From JAENVU01 sp031362155 (lineage in GTDB: Bacteria; Actinomycetota; Acidimicrobiia; IMCC26256; JAENVU01), in the NCBI GenBank assembly GCA_031362155.1, contig JANLRZ010000081.1, forward strand, positions 1 through 40,038: a stretch of DNA of 40,038 nt, given 5' to 3'. Below are positions 22,180-29,834 of this stretch, in pieces. The translations under genes were made by a program, and so were the position numbers. Below the pieces are notes generated by a model. The model was not told the DNA's origin, did not search any database, and saw only the letters and a program-made list of their open reading frames with translations. Every line of letters begins with the position of its first letter. Within the stretch, counting starts at the first letter, position 1.

Positions 22180-23406
22180 TCACACGTCGACCGCGGGGGC
22201 CGCCTCCTCGCCATCGTCGCAGTGCGCAGCGCAGAACGACCATGCCCCACGATCGGATGGGATGGACGCCAGTGACCGCAGCGCCGCGACGGCTTCGGTC
22301 GCGGAGTCGACGACCACGACGTTGCGGTGCCACGCGGCCCCGGGATCGATCGCCGCCAACACGGCCTTGACCGGGACGTCCACTTCCCAGAACTGGCGCC
22401 CCAACAGGATCATCGGGCTCGCCTCGCCGAGCGCGAAGTAGCTGTTCTGGGCCGCGTCCTGGAACAGTTCCTGGACGGTGCCGGCATGGCCGGGAGCAAA
22501 GATGATCCCGCGGCGGGCCACCGAGATCAGCCCGTCTTCGCGAGTGCTGTTGTCAAAATACTTGGCCAGGTGGGTCGCGAAGATCGTCGGCGGTTCGTGG
22601 CCGTACAGCCAGGTTGGAATACCCAAGCTCGCCACGGGCGATACGTCCGGGTTGGCGGCGACGACAGCGAACGCCTGCGCAACGAACTCGCGATCGTCGA
22701 ACCGCGGCGCCCGCGCCAGTGTGGCGAGCGCGGCGTCGAGCCGATCGTCTGGCGCGTTCGCCATCCACGCTCCCAGGTGCGTGGCCTCCATCGCCCCCGG
22801 TCCTCCACCGCTCACCATCAGGAACCCGTCGCGTGCCAGGGTTCGCGACAGGCGCGCAATCTCCGCGTACGGACCGTCCTGACCGCGGAGGAGGTCGTGG
22901 CCACCCATCACGGCAACCGCCCGCGCCGCCCGATCGTCCTCGGCCAGGAAGTCGGCGAGGGCGTCCGAGACGGAATGGTCGTGCAACCGGCGGGCGAGCG
23001 CGTGCACGATCGAATCGGCGCGCGGACCGCCAGTGCCGGCCCAGTAGTCGTAGATCTGGGCGTCGGGAGTCCGGCAGTAGCTGCACGGCTCGGCCGGGTC
23101 GAATCCGGCGAACAGCTCGTCCGCCGAGTACAGCTCGGCGCGGTAGGGCAGAAACGGCAGGCCCGGCAACACCGGAAAGACCGCGGCCCCGGCGAGCATC
23201 AACCGTTCCAGGTCTCCAGCCGCGCCGACGCACCCGAAGACGAACGTCGATGTGAGGTCGTGCGTGAGGAGTTCGTCCACCAGATCGGTGAGATCCAGGT
23301 CCTGGAGCACCACCGAACCCAAGCTCGACCCGGATCCCAGCCACGCCACGAGTTGCTCGCGCCGTGAGATCTCGGTGACATCGACATCCCACCCGCCGGC
23401 GGTCAT
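22180..23406 (-). CDS. LOG/PpnN-like nucleotide-binding protein with altered PGGxGT motif
   Basis: ATG 23406 (408 residues) overlaps the stop of the nitroreductase gene as ATGA; a longer frame to 24165 lies inside that gene. The C-terminal part has the lysine-decarboxylase-like fold used by nucleotide monophosphate nucleosidases (LOG, PpnN). It contains VMGGHDLL, SGGGPGAMEA (199-208) and APGHAGTVQELFQ (about 304-316). The usual motif is PGGxGTxxE; Gly is His here while Thr and Glu remain, so activity could be kept or changed. The N-terminal 150 residues include a possible CSYCRT pair of cysteines. A role in nucleotide hydrolysis or salvage is inferred. It sits in a minus-strand run with nitroreductase and Baeyer-Villiger monooxygenase, which suggests co-expression. 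Confidence 0.75.
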   Translation of the reverse strand: MTAGGWDVDVTEISRREQLVAWLGSGSSLGSVVLQDLDLTDLVDELLTHDLTSTFVFGCVGAAGDLERLMLAGAAVFPVLPGLPFLPYRAELYSADELFAGFDPAEPCSYCRTPDAQIYDYWAGTGGPRADSIVHALARRLHDHSVSDALADFLAEDDRAARAVAVMGGHDLLRGQDGPYAEIARLSRTLARDGFLMVSGGGPGAMEATHLGAWMANAPDDRLDAALATLARAPRFDDREFVAQAFAVVAANPDVSPVASLGIPTWLYGHEPPTIFATHLAKYFDNSTREDGLISVARRGIIFAPGHAGTVQELFQDAAQNSYFALGEASPMILLGRQFWEVDVPVKAVLAAIDPGAAWHRNVVVVDSATEAVAALRSLASIPSDRGAWSFCAAHCDDGEEAAPAVDV

Positions 23407-24083
23407 CCGAAAGTCGGGCCGTCGAGCCGGTCGACCGTCGTGAACGACGACACGGGGGCGCGCGTGAGCTTGGTGAAGGTCTTGACCGGATGGCCCAACA
23501 CGAGCAACCCGGCGAGCGCGTCGCGCTCCGAGAGGCCGAGCGCGTCGCGCGCGCTCGCTTCCTCGCGGATCACCATCGTGGTCATCACCCCGCCGAGTTG
23601 TTCCTCGCGTGCGGCGAGCAGCACGCTCCACGCGAACGGATACACCGACGCAGCCCCGGCGAACGTGTACCGATCCAGATCGCGATCCACCGCGGCCAGC
23701 GCGTCGAGATCGACCGTCAGTGCGAGCAGCACCGGTGCGCGATCGAGCGTCTCGGCGAACCCGTTCGGATCGGCCGCCGCGGCGATGGTGGGCGCGGCCG
23801 CGATGGCGGCGGCTTCCGCGGCGCGATCGGCCAACGGGGACCACGGCGTGAGTCCGGCCGCACGTTGGGCCAGGTACTCGTACCAACCGGTGAGATACAG
23901 GTCGCGGAGCACGGTGCGGATCGTCGGGTCCTTCACGACGATGACGTGCCAACCTTGGCGGTTCCCGCCACTCGGAGCGAATCGGGCCACGTCGAGCACT
24001 CGGGCAAGCGTGGCATCGGCGACGGGTTCGTCGGTGAAGTCTCGAATCGCCCCCGTCGTGGTCAGTGCTTCGCGAAGATCCAT
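23403..24083 (-). CDS. Nitroreductase family protein
   Basis: The 226-residue flavoenzyme begins MDLREALTTTGAIRDFTDEPV and contains APSGGNRQGWHVIVV (36-50) for FMN binding. GGVMTTMVIREE and ALAGLLVLGHPVK follow, as in actinobacterial nitroreductase-family proteins. Members reduce nitro groups, quinones or flavins with NAD(P)H, or perform desaturation. The gene is the first of a translationally coupled pair (ATGA with the LOG-like gene). A TAGCTT -10 at 24095-24090 precedes ATG 24083 by 6 bases, suggesting a leaderless start. Substrate unknown. Confidence 0.88.
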   Translation of the reverse strand: MDLREALTTTGAIRDFTDEPVADATLARVLDVARFAPSGGNRQGWHVIVVKDPTIRTVLRDLYLTGWYEYLAQRAAGLTPWSPLADRAAEAAAIAAAPTIAAAADPNGFAETLDRAPVLLALTVDLDALAAVDRDLDRYTFAGAASVYPFAWSVLLAAREEQLGGVMTTMVIREEASARDALGLSERDALAGLLVLGHPVKTFTKLTRAPVSSFTTVDRLDGPTFG

Positions 24084-24089
24084 GACCAG

Positions 24090-24095
24090 AAGCTA
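24090..24095 (-). promoter_or_regulatory. Leaderless promoter -10 (TAGCTT) for the nitroreductase-LOG-BVMO run
   Basis: On the minus strand TAGCTT lies 6 bases before ATG 24083. It follows directly the tandem hairpin region at 24107-24277, which could shield it from upstream transcription. Confidence 0.45.
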
Positions 24096-24106
24096 GAGGC
24101 CGGGAG

Positions 24107-24277
24107 AGAGCGGAAAAGCAGGAGGCCGCCGCTCGCAACCACCGACCCGCCCGGCGAACACACACCTACGTAGCGGCGGCCGGGGCCCGAGCGGCCCGGC
24201 CCGGAGGGCCAAGAGCGGAAAAGCAGGAGGCCGGTCGGGCCTGGGCTGCTGTGGGGGGACACGCGGGCCCGACCGGC
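24107..24277. repeat. Tandem pair of constant-tail hairpins (two-copy intergenic element)
   Basis: An identical 22-base unit occurs at 24107-24128 and 24212-24233, ending GGAGGCCG. Each copy leads into a different perfect inverted repeat. The first is GGCCGCCGCT (24124-24133) with AGCGGCGGCC (24172-24181). The second is GCCGGTCGGGCC (24230-24241) with GGCCCGACCGGC (24266-24277). Read on the minus strand, each hairpin is followed by CTCCTGCTTTTCCGCTCT, so they look like T-tract terminators with the same tail but unrelated stems. A third weak GC-rich stem lies between (about 24181-24210). Constant tail plus varying stem suggests a repeated intergenic element, not decay of one sequence. Confidence 0.6.
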
Positions 24278-24582
24278 TTCCAGATCTGCTCAACCGGTCG
24301 GCGGGAAGCTCGCCCAAGCGTCACTCCCCGCCAATCGGTTGGACATCACGAGTTCGGATGCCGCATGGCCGGACGAACTCGGTGAGCGTGGTCCTCCCGC
24401 GACCATGGGGTCCGTGTTCCTGGAGCGCTTTGGTGGATGCGGTGAATGTTCATCGAACCTCCTCGGTTGCACTGTTCCTCGGACACGTTCACCATCGCAG
24501 GGGTTCGTGCGCGCCGGGTTGCTCGCGAGCAACAGTTCGGGGTCGAGGGTCTGACCGCACCCTGAGCGCGGTCAACGGGTCA

Positions 24583-24616
24583 GCCCGCGGTCGGTCGAAG
24601 CCCGCGGTCAGTCGAA
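24583..24616. repeat. 17-bp tandem duplication at the 3' end of the VOC gene
   Basis: GCCCGCGGTCGGTCGAA is followed at once by GCCCGCGGTCAGTCGAA, one base different. The second copy covers the VOC stop codon, and the first lies in the gap; a small duplication around the stop is the simplest reading. Confidence 0.7.
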
Positions 24617-25090
24617 CGCGGTGTCGAGGAGAGGTGCGGTGCAGATCTCGATGACCAAGCCATCGGGATCACGCAGGTATACGGAGTTCTCGACGCCGAG
24701 ATCCGGACCGCGGAACTCGATCCCGTCGTCGATCAGCCGCTGCGTGAGAAGTGCGTACTGGTCAGGCGCCATCGAGATCGCAACGTGTTGGACGCCACCG
24801 AGGGTCTCGTGGAATTCGGGATGCTCATAGCCCGGGAAATCGAAGAAGGCGAGGAGGTTGCCGGCTCCGAGATCGAAGAAGAGGTGCGCACTCGACGGAT
24901 AGTCCCGGTTCTCGAACAGTTCGACGAGCGGGAACCCGAGCAGGTCTTGGTAGAAGTCGATCGTGGCCCCGACGTCGGAACAGATGAACGCGGCGTGGTG
25001 CACCCCGCGAGCCGAGCTCGGCGGCCGGTCGGCCTCGGGAACGATTCGCGCCGCCCACGGCGCAGTACGGGTGGCGAAGTCGTCGGTCAT
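24608..25090 (-). CDS. VOC (glyoxalase/bleomycin-resistance) family protein
   Basis: ATG 25090 gives 160 residues; the longer frame to 25510 lies in the divergent acyl-CoA synthetase gene. The fold is two beta-alpha-beta-beta-beta modules: GVHHAAFICSDVGATIDFYQDLLGFPLV, then LGGVQHVAISM, and LRDPDGLVIEICTAP. Metal ligands are likely His31/32, the His of VQHVA and the Glu of VIEI. VOC enzymes isomerise, epimerise or cleave aromatic or oxoaldehyde substrates at a metal. A TAGCGT -10 at 25103-25098 is 7 bases from the ATG. Function beyond the superfamily is not clear; the neighbouring acyl-CoA synthetase suggests a catabolic role, possibly epimerase-like. Confidence 0.88.
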   Translation of the reverse strand: MTDDFATRTAPWAARIVPEADRPPSSARGVHHAAFICSDVGATIDFYQDLLGFPLVELFENRDYPSSAHLFFDLGAGNLLAFFDFPGYEHPEFHETLGGVQHVAISMAPDQYALLTQRLIDDGIEFRGPDLGVENSVYLRDPDGLVIEICTAPLLDTAFD

Positions 25091-25097
25091 CGACCCG

Positions 25098-25141
25098 ACG
25101 CTACTGCCACTCCGAGCCGATCGCCGAGGCACCGGTAGCCT
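25098..25141. promoter_or_regulatory. Divergent leaderless promoters for VOC and acyl-CoA synthetase genes
   Basis: On the minus strand TAGCGT (25103-25098) is 7 bases from ATG 25090. On the plus strand TAGCCT (25136-25141) is 6 bases from ATG 25148. Neither gene has a ribosome-binding site. The two -10 boxes lie about 33 bases apart in a 57-base gap, so the -35 regions must overlap the opposite promoter. Confidence 0.5.
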
Positions 25142-25147
25142 GCGGCC

Positions 25148-26719
25148 ATGTCCGGTTGGAGCTTTGTTCGCGTGTGGGATTCCATCGCCGAGGCGGCGCC
25201 CGAAAGGGTCGCCATCGTGTGCGGCACGGGATCGCGCACCTTCGGCGAGTTCGAGGATCGAGCGGCGCGCCTGGCGGGGCACTTCCAGCGGTCCGGCGTC
25301 GGACCCGGCGACAAGGTTGCGATCGACCTGTTGAACCGCCCCGAGTATCTCGAGACCTTCTACGCCGCATTGAAGCTCGGCGCGGTTCCGGTGAATGTGA
25401 ACTACCGATACGGCGTCGAAGAAACCCGCTATCTCCTCGATGATTCCGAGGCCCGCGCCGTCGTCACCGAGGCCCGGTTTGCGGCCACGGTCCGCGGTGC
25501 CATCGATCAACTCCCGGGCACCCCTCCCGTCGTGGTCGAGTTGGGAGCGGACTACGACTCCGCGCGTGCTGGCGAGCGTTGTTCATCCCATCACGAGGCC
25601 GACGGCGACGATCTGATCTTCCTCTACACCGGCGGAACCACGGGCATGCCCAAGGGGGTCATGTGGCGGAGCGACGACTTGTACGTCGCGCTCTGGCAGA
25701 TGGGCCGACCGGGCACCGAGCCACCCGATCCGCTCGTGGCCATCACTGCCGGCAAGCGCGCGGGGACCACGCTGCCGGGCTGTCCGCTCATGCACGGAAC
25801 CGGCCTGTTCATCACGCTCTCTACCCTCTCGGGCGGCGGCACCGTGGTGCTCATCGACGAGATGGGGCTCGATCCGGTCCGCATCTGGGACGAGATCGAC
25901 CGCAACGCCGTCGCCGTCCTCACCATCGTCGGCGATGCGTTCGCCCGCCCGTTGCTCGACGCGCTCGATGCCGATTCGTCACGCTGGTCATTGGCCTCGC
26001 TGCGTGCCATCACGTCGAGCGGCGTCACGTGGAGCCCCGAAGTGAAGCGTGGCCTCCTCGATCACCTGCCCGCGATCACGCTGCTTGATTCCCTGGGCGC
26101 GTCCGAAGGGCTGATGTCGAGGTCGGCGTCGCGCGCCGACGACGCCGAGATTGCTCCCGCCCGCTTCGCCGTCAACGATCGCGTACGGGTCCTGACCGAC
26201 GACGGTCGCGAGATGGGGCCGGGCAGCGACGAGGTGGGGATGGTCGGCGTCGGGGGCCGGATTCCACTCGGCTACTACCGTGATCCCGACAAGACTGCGA
26301 AAACGTTCCGGACCGTGAACGGAACCAGATATTCGATTCCCGGCGACTACGCGACCGTCGATCCCGACGGCACCATCAAGCTCCTGGGTCGAGGTTCCGC
26401 CACCGTCAATACCGGAGGTGAGAAGGTCTACCCCGAAGAAGTCGAGTTGGTACTCCGCCAGCATGCCGCCGTCGACGACTGCGTCGTGGTCGGCATTCCG
26501 AACGATCGGTTCGGGGAAATGGTCGTAGCCATGGTCGTGACGCGCGACCCCATCGAGGAGGACACATTGCGCGAACACTGCAAGACCCAAGGGCTCTCGG
26601 GCTACAAGATCCCCAAACGCGTCGTCGTGATCGACGACATGCACCGCGCCCCCAATGGGAAAGCCGACTACCGCCTGCTCCGCGAACTCGCGGTGACCGC
26701 GCTCGGAGCCGACACGTGA
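25148..26719 (+). CDS. Acyl-CoA synthetase (AMP-binding, FadD-type)
   Basis: The 523-residue ANL-superfamily ligase has the P-loop-like motif LYTGGTTGMPKG (159-170), a central region LLDSLGASEG, YSIPGDYATVDPDG, and the A8 hinge GRGSATVNTGGEKVYPEEVE. The catalytic lysine is in APNGKADYR near the C-terminus. It activates a carboxylate through acyl-AMP to acyl-CoA. The sequence is of the actinobacterial FadD17/FadD19-like type that handles long-chain or steroid side-chain acids. It heads a four-gene plus-strand operon (ligase, nuclease, rhodanese, CoA transferase) with overlapping stops and starts. ATG 25148 is supported by the -10 six bases upstream. Confidence 0.92.
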   Translation: MSGWSFVRVWDSIAEAAPERVAIVCGTGSRTFGEFEDRAARLAGHFQRSGVGPGDKVAIDLLNRPEYLETFYAALKLGAVPVNVNYRYGVEETRYLLDDSEARAVVTEARFAATVRGAIDQLPGTPPVVVELGADYDSARAGERCSSHHEADGDDLIFLYTGGTTGMPKGVMWRSDDLYVALWQMGRPGTEPPDPLVAITAGKRAGTTLPGCPLMHGTGLFITLSTLSGGGTVVLIDEMGLDPVRIWDEIDRNAVAVLTIVGDAFARPLLDALDADSSRWSLASLRAITSSGVTWSPEVKRGLLDHLPAITLLDSLGASEGLMSRSASRADDAEIAPARFAVNDRVRVLTDDGREMGPGSDEVGMVGVGGRIPLGYYRDPDKTAKTFRTVNGTRYSIPGDYATVDPDGTIKLLGRGSATVNTGGEKVYPEEVELVLRQHAAVDDCVVVGIPNDRFGEMVVAMVVTRDPIEEDTLREHCKTQGLSGYKIPKRVVVIDDMHRAPNGKADYRLLRELAVTALGADT

Positions 26720-28095
26720 TGGCCGACCATTTCGTCATCGATGGTTCGAACCTCGCGACCGAGGGCAATACCGAGCCGAGCCTGGCGCAACTGCGCGAGG
26801 CCGTGAACGCATTCCGCGGCGAACACCCAGGTACCACCGTGACAGTCGTCGTCGACGCCAGCTTCGAGCACCGCATCGACCCCTCCGAGCGCGCCGCATT
26901 CTCCAAGGCCGAGATCGCGAGCGAAGTCGTCTCACCGCCGGCCGGAGCCGTCGGTCGCGGCGACGGATTCCTGCTCCAGATCGCGAACCGAACGAATGCG
27001 ACCGTCGTGAGCAACGACTCCTTTCAGGAGTTCCACGCCGAGTACGAGTGGCTGTTCGAGCCCGGTCGCCTCATCGGCGGCAAGCCCGTTCCCGGTGTGG
27101 GTTGGATCTTCTCCCTGCGGCGCCCCGTGCGCGGGATCATCAGCCGGAAGACCACCCAGCGGGCGAAGAAGGAAGCCCGAGACCAGGACCAGGTACGCGA
27201 CGCCATCGCGGAGGCGACCGCCGATGCGATGAGCAGCACGACAGGCCGCCGGCGCCGGCGCGGGGGCCGGGGCCGCGCAACGCCGACCACGACGACCCCC
27301 GAACCGGAAGCCGTCAATGAACCGGCGCCGTTCTTGCAGTTCGTGATCGACCACCGGCTCGGCACCGAAGTGCACGGCGTCGTGGACTCGTTCTCGTCGC
27401 ACGGTGCGTTCGTCATCGTCGACGACGTCCGCTGCTATGTCCCCATCGGCGCGATGGGTGAGCCACGACCGTCGAAGGCTCGAGATGTCCTCACGCGAGG
27501 CGAGACGCGGACGTTCGTGGTGCAAGCGGTCGATGCACCCCGACGCGGGATCGAACTCGCGCTCCCCGGATTCGCGAAGATCGCGGGTGCGCCGAGTGAC
27601 GAGACCGTCGCGGCCGAGGTGAAGGGGAACCGCCCGAAGAAGGCCACCCTCACCGCCAAGACGCCCCCAGCCAAAACACCGGGCAAGAAAGCGGCGACCA
27701 AGACCGCCGCGAAGAAGACACCGGCCAAGACCGCGGCCAAGAACGGTGTGAGGAAGACGACGGCGAAGAAGACACCCGTCACGCGCACGGCGAAGAAGAC
27801 AGCGAAGAAGGCACCGGTCACGCGCACGGCGAAGAAGACAGCGACGAAGACGACCACACCAAAGAAGACCACGGCGAAGCCTCAGACCAAGCAGCCGGCA
27901 GCCAAGCAGGCGGCGGCGAGGGCCACCGCCAAGCAGGCATCGGCGAAGAAGACCCCGGCCAAGAAGACGCCGACGAAGACCCCGACCAAGACACCGGCCA
28001 AGAAAGTGGTCAAGAAGACCCCCGCCAGGAAGAGCCCCGCCAAAGCGGCGCCGGTCAAGCAAGCCACACCGAAGAAGCAAGGACGCCGACGATGA
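26719..28095 (+). CDS. NYN/Zc3h12a-like ribonuclease domain with S1 domain and histone-H1-like Lys-rich tail
   Basis: ATG 26719 overlaps the previous TGA; a GTG at 26716 is equally possible. Residues 1-150 look like a PIN-fold NYN nuclease. FVIDGSNLA, TVVVDASFEHR, GFLLQIANRTNATVVSNDSFQEF supply the expected acidic residues. A basic Arg-rich linker (GRRRRRGGRGR) leads to an S1-like RNA-binding domain (about 205-285; GTEVHGVVDSFSSHGAFVIV). From about 300 to the end the protein is a tail of AKKTPAKKTP-type Lys/Ala/Pro/Thr repeats, like histone H1 and bacterial HupB tails, with strong positive charge. The role is probably RNA cleavage or decay close to the nucleoid or ribosome. It is encoded between an acyl-CoA synthetase and a rhodanese, with ATGA overlap to the latter. 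Domain order is unusual; the nuclease assignment is inferred from residue pattern. Confidence 0.78.
   Translation: MADHFVIDGSNLATEGNTEPSLAQLREAVNAFRGEHPGTTVTVVVDASFEHRIDPSERAAFSKAEIASEVVSPPAGAVGRGDGFLLQIANRTNATVVSNDSFQEFHAEYEWLFEPGRLIGGKPVPGVGWIFSLRRPVRGIISRKTTQRAKKEARDQDQVRDAIAEATADAMSSTTGRRRRRGGRGRATPTTTTPEPEAVNEPAPFLQFVIDHRLGTEVHGVVDSFSSHGAFVIVDDVRCYVPIGAMGEPRPSKARDVLTRGETRTFVVQAVDAPRRGIELALPGFAKIAGAPSDETVAAEVKGNRPKKATLTAKTPPAKTPGKKAATKTAAKKTPAKTAAKNGVRKTTAKKTPVTRTAKKTAKKAPVTRTAKKTATKTTTPKKTTAKPQTKQPAAKQAAARATAKQASAKKTPAKKTPTKTPTKTPAKKVVKKTPARKSPAKAAPVKQATPKKQGRRR
27640..28085 (+). repeat. Lys/Ala/Thr/Pro-rich repeat coding tract
   Basis: AAGAAG-containing units coding for AKKT, AKKTP and VTRTAKK repeat along the tail. 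VTRTAKKTA is nearly duplicated at bases 27778-27800 and 27817-27840. The unit is prone to length change and is typical of histone-H1-like C-termini. Confidence 0.7.
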
Positions 28096-28427
28096 ACGAC
28101 CCGACCCCTTCGATCACCGTCGGCGATGTCGACGAACTCGACCGACCGGTGTTCCTCGACGTCCGCGAACAGGACGAGTACGACGCCGGCCACGCGCCCG
28201 GAGTGATCTGGCACGCACTGGGCACCCTCGACGGAGTCGTCGGCGTGCTTCCCACCACGCAGCCCATCGTGTGTATCTGTCGGAGCGGCGCCCGCTCGGC
28301 CCGAGCCACCGACTTCCTGCGCAGCCAGGGCCTCGATGCCGTCAACCTCGAAGGTGGCATGCAGGCATGGGCGGCGTTCGGGTTCGACGTCGTACGCGAC
28401 GACGGTTCCGCCGGCACGGTCATCTGA
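28092..28427 (+). CDS. Single-domain rhodanese-like protein
   Basis: The 111-residue protein has PVFLDVREQDEYDAGHAPG, then IVCICRSGARSARA with catalytic Cys63 in the active loop CRSGARS, and GMQAWAAFG at the end. Rhodaneses transfer sulfane sulfur or act as sulfur carriers. The loop has the six-residue length of sulfurtransferases. The ATG overlaps the stop of the nuclease gene, so it is translationally coupled. It could provide sulfur for tRNA thiolation or detoxify sulfide, but no partner is identified. Confidence 0.88.
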   Translation: MNDPTPSITVGDVDELDRPVFLDVREQDEYDAGHAPGVIWHALGTLDGVVGVLPTTQPIVCICRSGARSARATDFLRSQGLDAVNLEGGMQAWAAFGFDVVRDDGSAGTVI

Positions 28428-28436
28428 GCCACCGGA

Positions 28437-29690
28437 ATGCCGGGGCGCCCCACTCCATCCGCCGACGGTCCACTCGCGGGTATTCGCGTGCTCGACTTCT
28501 CGCGGGTGCTGTCCGGGCCCATCGCGGGGCGCAACCTGCACGACCTCGGTGCCGAGGTCATCAAGATCGAACCGCCCGAGGGCGACTTGGTCCGCTACGC
28601 CCAGCCGAAGGTCGGTTCGATCTCGCTGTACTACGCGCAACAGAACACCGGGAAACGCAACATCTCGATCGATCTCCGACACCCGGAGGCTCCCGACCTC
28701 GTCGGTCGCCTCGCCGAGACGGCCGACGTCGTTCTGGAGAACTACCGACCAGGGGTCATGGACCGCCTGGGAATCGGCTGGGACGCGCTGAGGGCCCGCA
28801 ATTCGGCACTCGTGATGGCGTCGATCAGCGGGTACGGCCAGACCGGCCAGTGGCGCGACCGCCGCGCCTACGCCGTGGTGATCCACGCCGAGATGGGCCT
28901 CATCGAGGCCGGCGCCCGGTGGCGGGCCGACGCCGCCGGTACCCCCGAGGCGACGGTGGAGCTGCAGGACGGGATGAGTCACGCCGATGTGTACGCCGGC
29001 CTCCACCTGACGTCGGCGATTCTCGCCGCGCTGTTCCAACGGGAACGGTCCGGTCGCGGCCAGTGGGTCGAGGTCGACATGGCGGAGGCGCTCCTCCATG
29101 CCAACGACTTCACCCACTGGGACCTCGCGCCCACCGACCCCGGCGACTACCGGCCCACCCTCGCCCCGCCGTATACACCGATCGTGCGCACCGGTGCCGG
29201 GCCTAGCGTCGTCATCGCGGGTGATCCGGCAGGCACCGGCATCCTCGAGATGTACGCCGCCGCGATGCAACGTCCGGAACTGCTCGACGATCCGCGTTTC
29301 GCGACCGCGTCGCGCCGCACGCACCGCGCGGAGATCATCGCGATCGTCGAAGCCTGGACGATGACCTTCACCAAACTTGATGAACTTGAAGCAATTCTCG
29401 CGAGTGCGAACCTTCCGATGGGCGTGGTCCGCAGCTCCGGCGCGGCCGCCCGATCGGCATGGGCCGACGAGCGCGGCGCGATCGTCCAGGTCGACGACCG
29501 GCAGGGGTCCACGGTCGGGATCCCGGAGGCGCCCTGGCGCTTTTCCGCAGCAACCACAGGCGCGCACGGCGCGCCGGCCTACCGCGGTGAACACAATCGT
29601 GAGGTCCTGCGCGAGTTGATCGCGGTCGACGACGCGACCCTCGATCGGTGGGAGTCCGAGCGGTTGCTGTCGGCGCGACTCCCGCGCTGA
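28437..29690 (+). CDS. CaiB/BaiF CoA-transferase family III protein
   Basis: The 417-residue protein shows the family III pattern: LAGIRVLDFSRVLSGPIAGRNLHDLGAEVIKIEPP, NTGKRNISIDLRHPE, DVVLENYRPGVMDRLG, then GYGQTGQWRDR. The catalytic Asp is expected in VEVDMAEALL. Such enzymes move CoA between carboxylic acids (carnitine, bile acid, formyl/oxalyl). It completes the operon with an acyl-CoA synthetase. The CoA-ester metabolism links the two ends of the operon; the nuclease and rhodanese between them are less obviously related. Start ATG 28437 follows the rhodanese stop by 9 bases. Confidence 0.92.
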   Translation: MPGRPTPSADGPLAGIRVLDFSRVLSGPIAGRNLHDLGAEVIKIEPPEGDLVRYAQPKVGSISLYYAQQNTGKRNISIDLRHPEAPDLVGRLAETADVVLENYRPGVMDRLGIGWDALRARNSALVMASISGYGQTGQWRDRRAYAVVIHAEMGLIEAGARWRADAAGTPEATVELQDGMSHADVYAGLHLTSAILAALFQRERSGRGQWVEVDMAEALLHANDFTHWDLAPTDPGDYRPTLAPPYTPIVRTGAGPSVVIAGDPAGTGILEMYAAAMQRPELLDDPRFATASRRTHRAEIIAIVEAWTMTFTKLDELEAILASANLPMGVVRSSGAAARSAWADERGAIVQVDDRQGSTVGIPEAPWRFSAATTGAHGAPAYRGEHNREVLRELIAVDDATLDRWESERLLSARLPR

Positions 29691-29834
29691 TCCACCCCTG
29701 GGTCGAAAGACCCGCGCAGACAACCGCGTGAGATTTCCGTACCGTACCGACCTCGAGTTCGGGGTTGGCAAGGGACCGGCGCAAGCACCCTGGCCGAATC
29801 GGCTTCCCACGGATGGGGATTTCATTGCACGACC

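Larger units (their letters stand above)
24084..24607. other. 524-base gene-poor gap between nitroreductase and VOC genes
   Basis: No open frame here has convincing protein features on either strand. The left half holds the constant-tail hairpins. The right half holds a perfect 16-bp palindrome at 24518-24533 (GTTGCTCGCGAGCAAC) and a 17-base near-perfect tandem repeat at 24583-24599 and 24600-24616 that runs into the end of the VOC gene. The frame on the minus strand at 24290-24532 ends just before a hairpin and could be the remnant of a lost gene, but I cannot name it. Confidence 0.55.

Noticed and set aside
24290..24554. Short open frames in the 24084-24607 gap
   Set aside because: No motif, no start signals and no composition like neighbouring genes; perhaps remnants but not supportable as genes.
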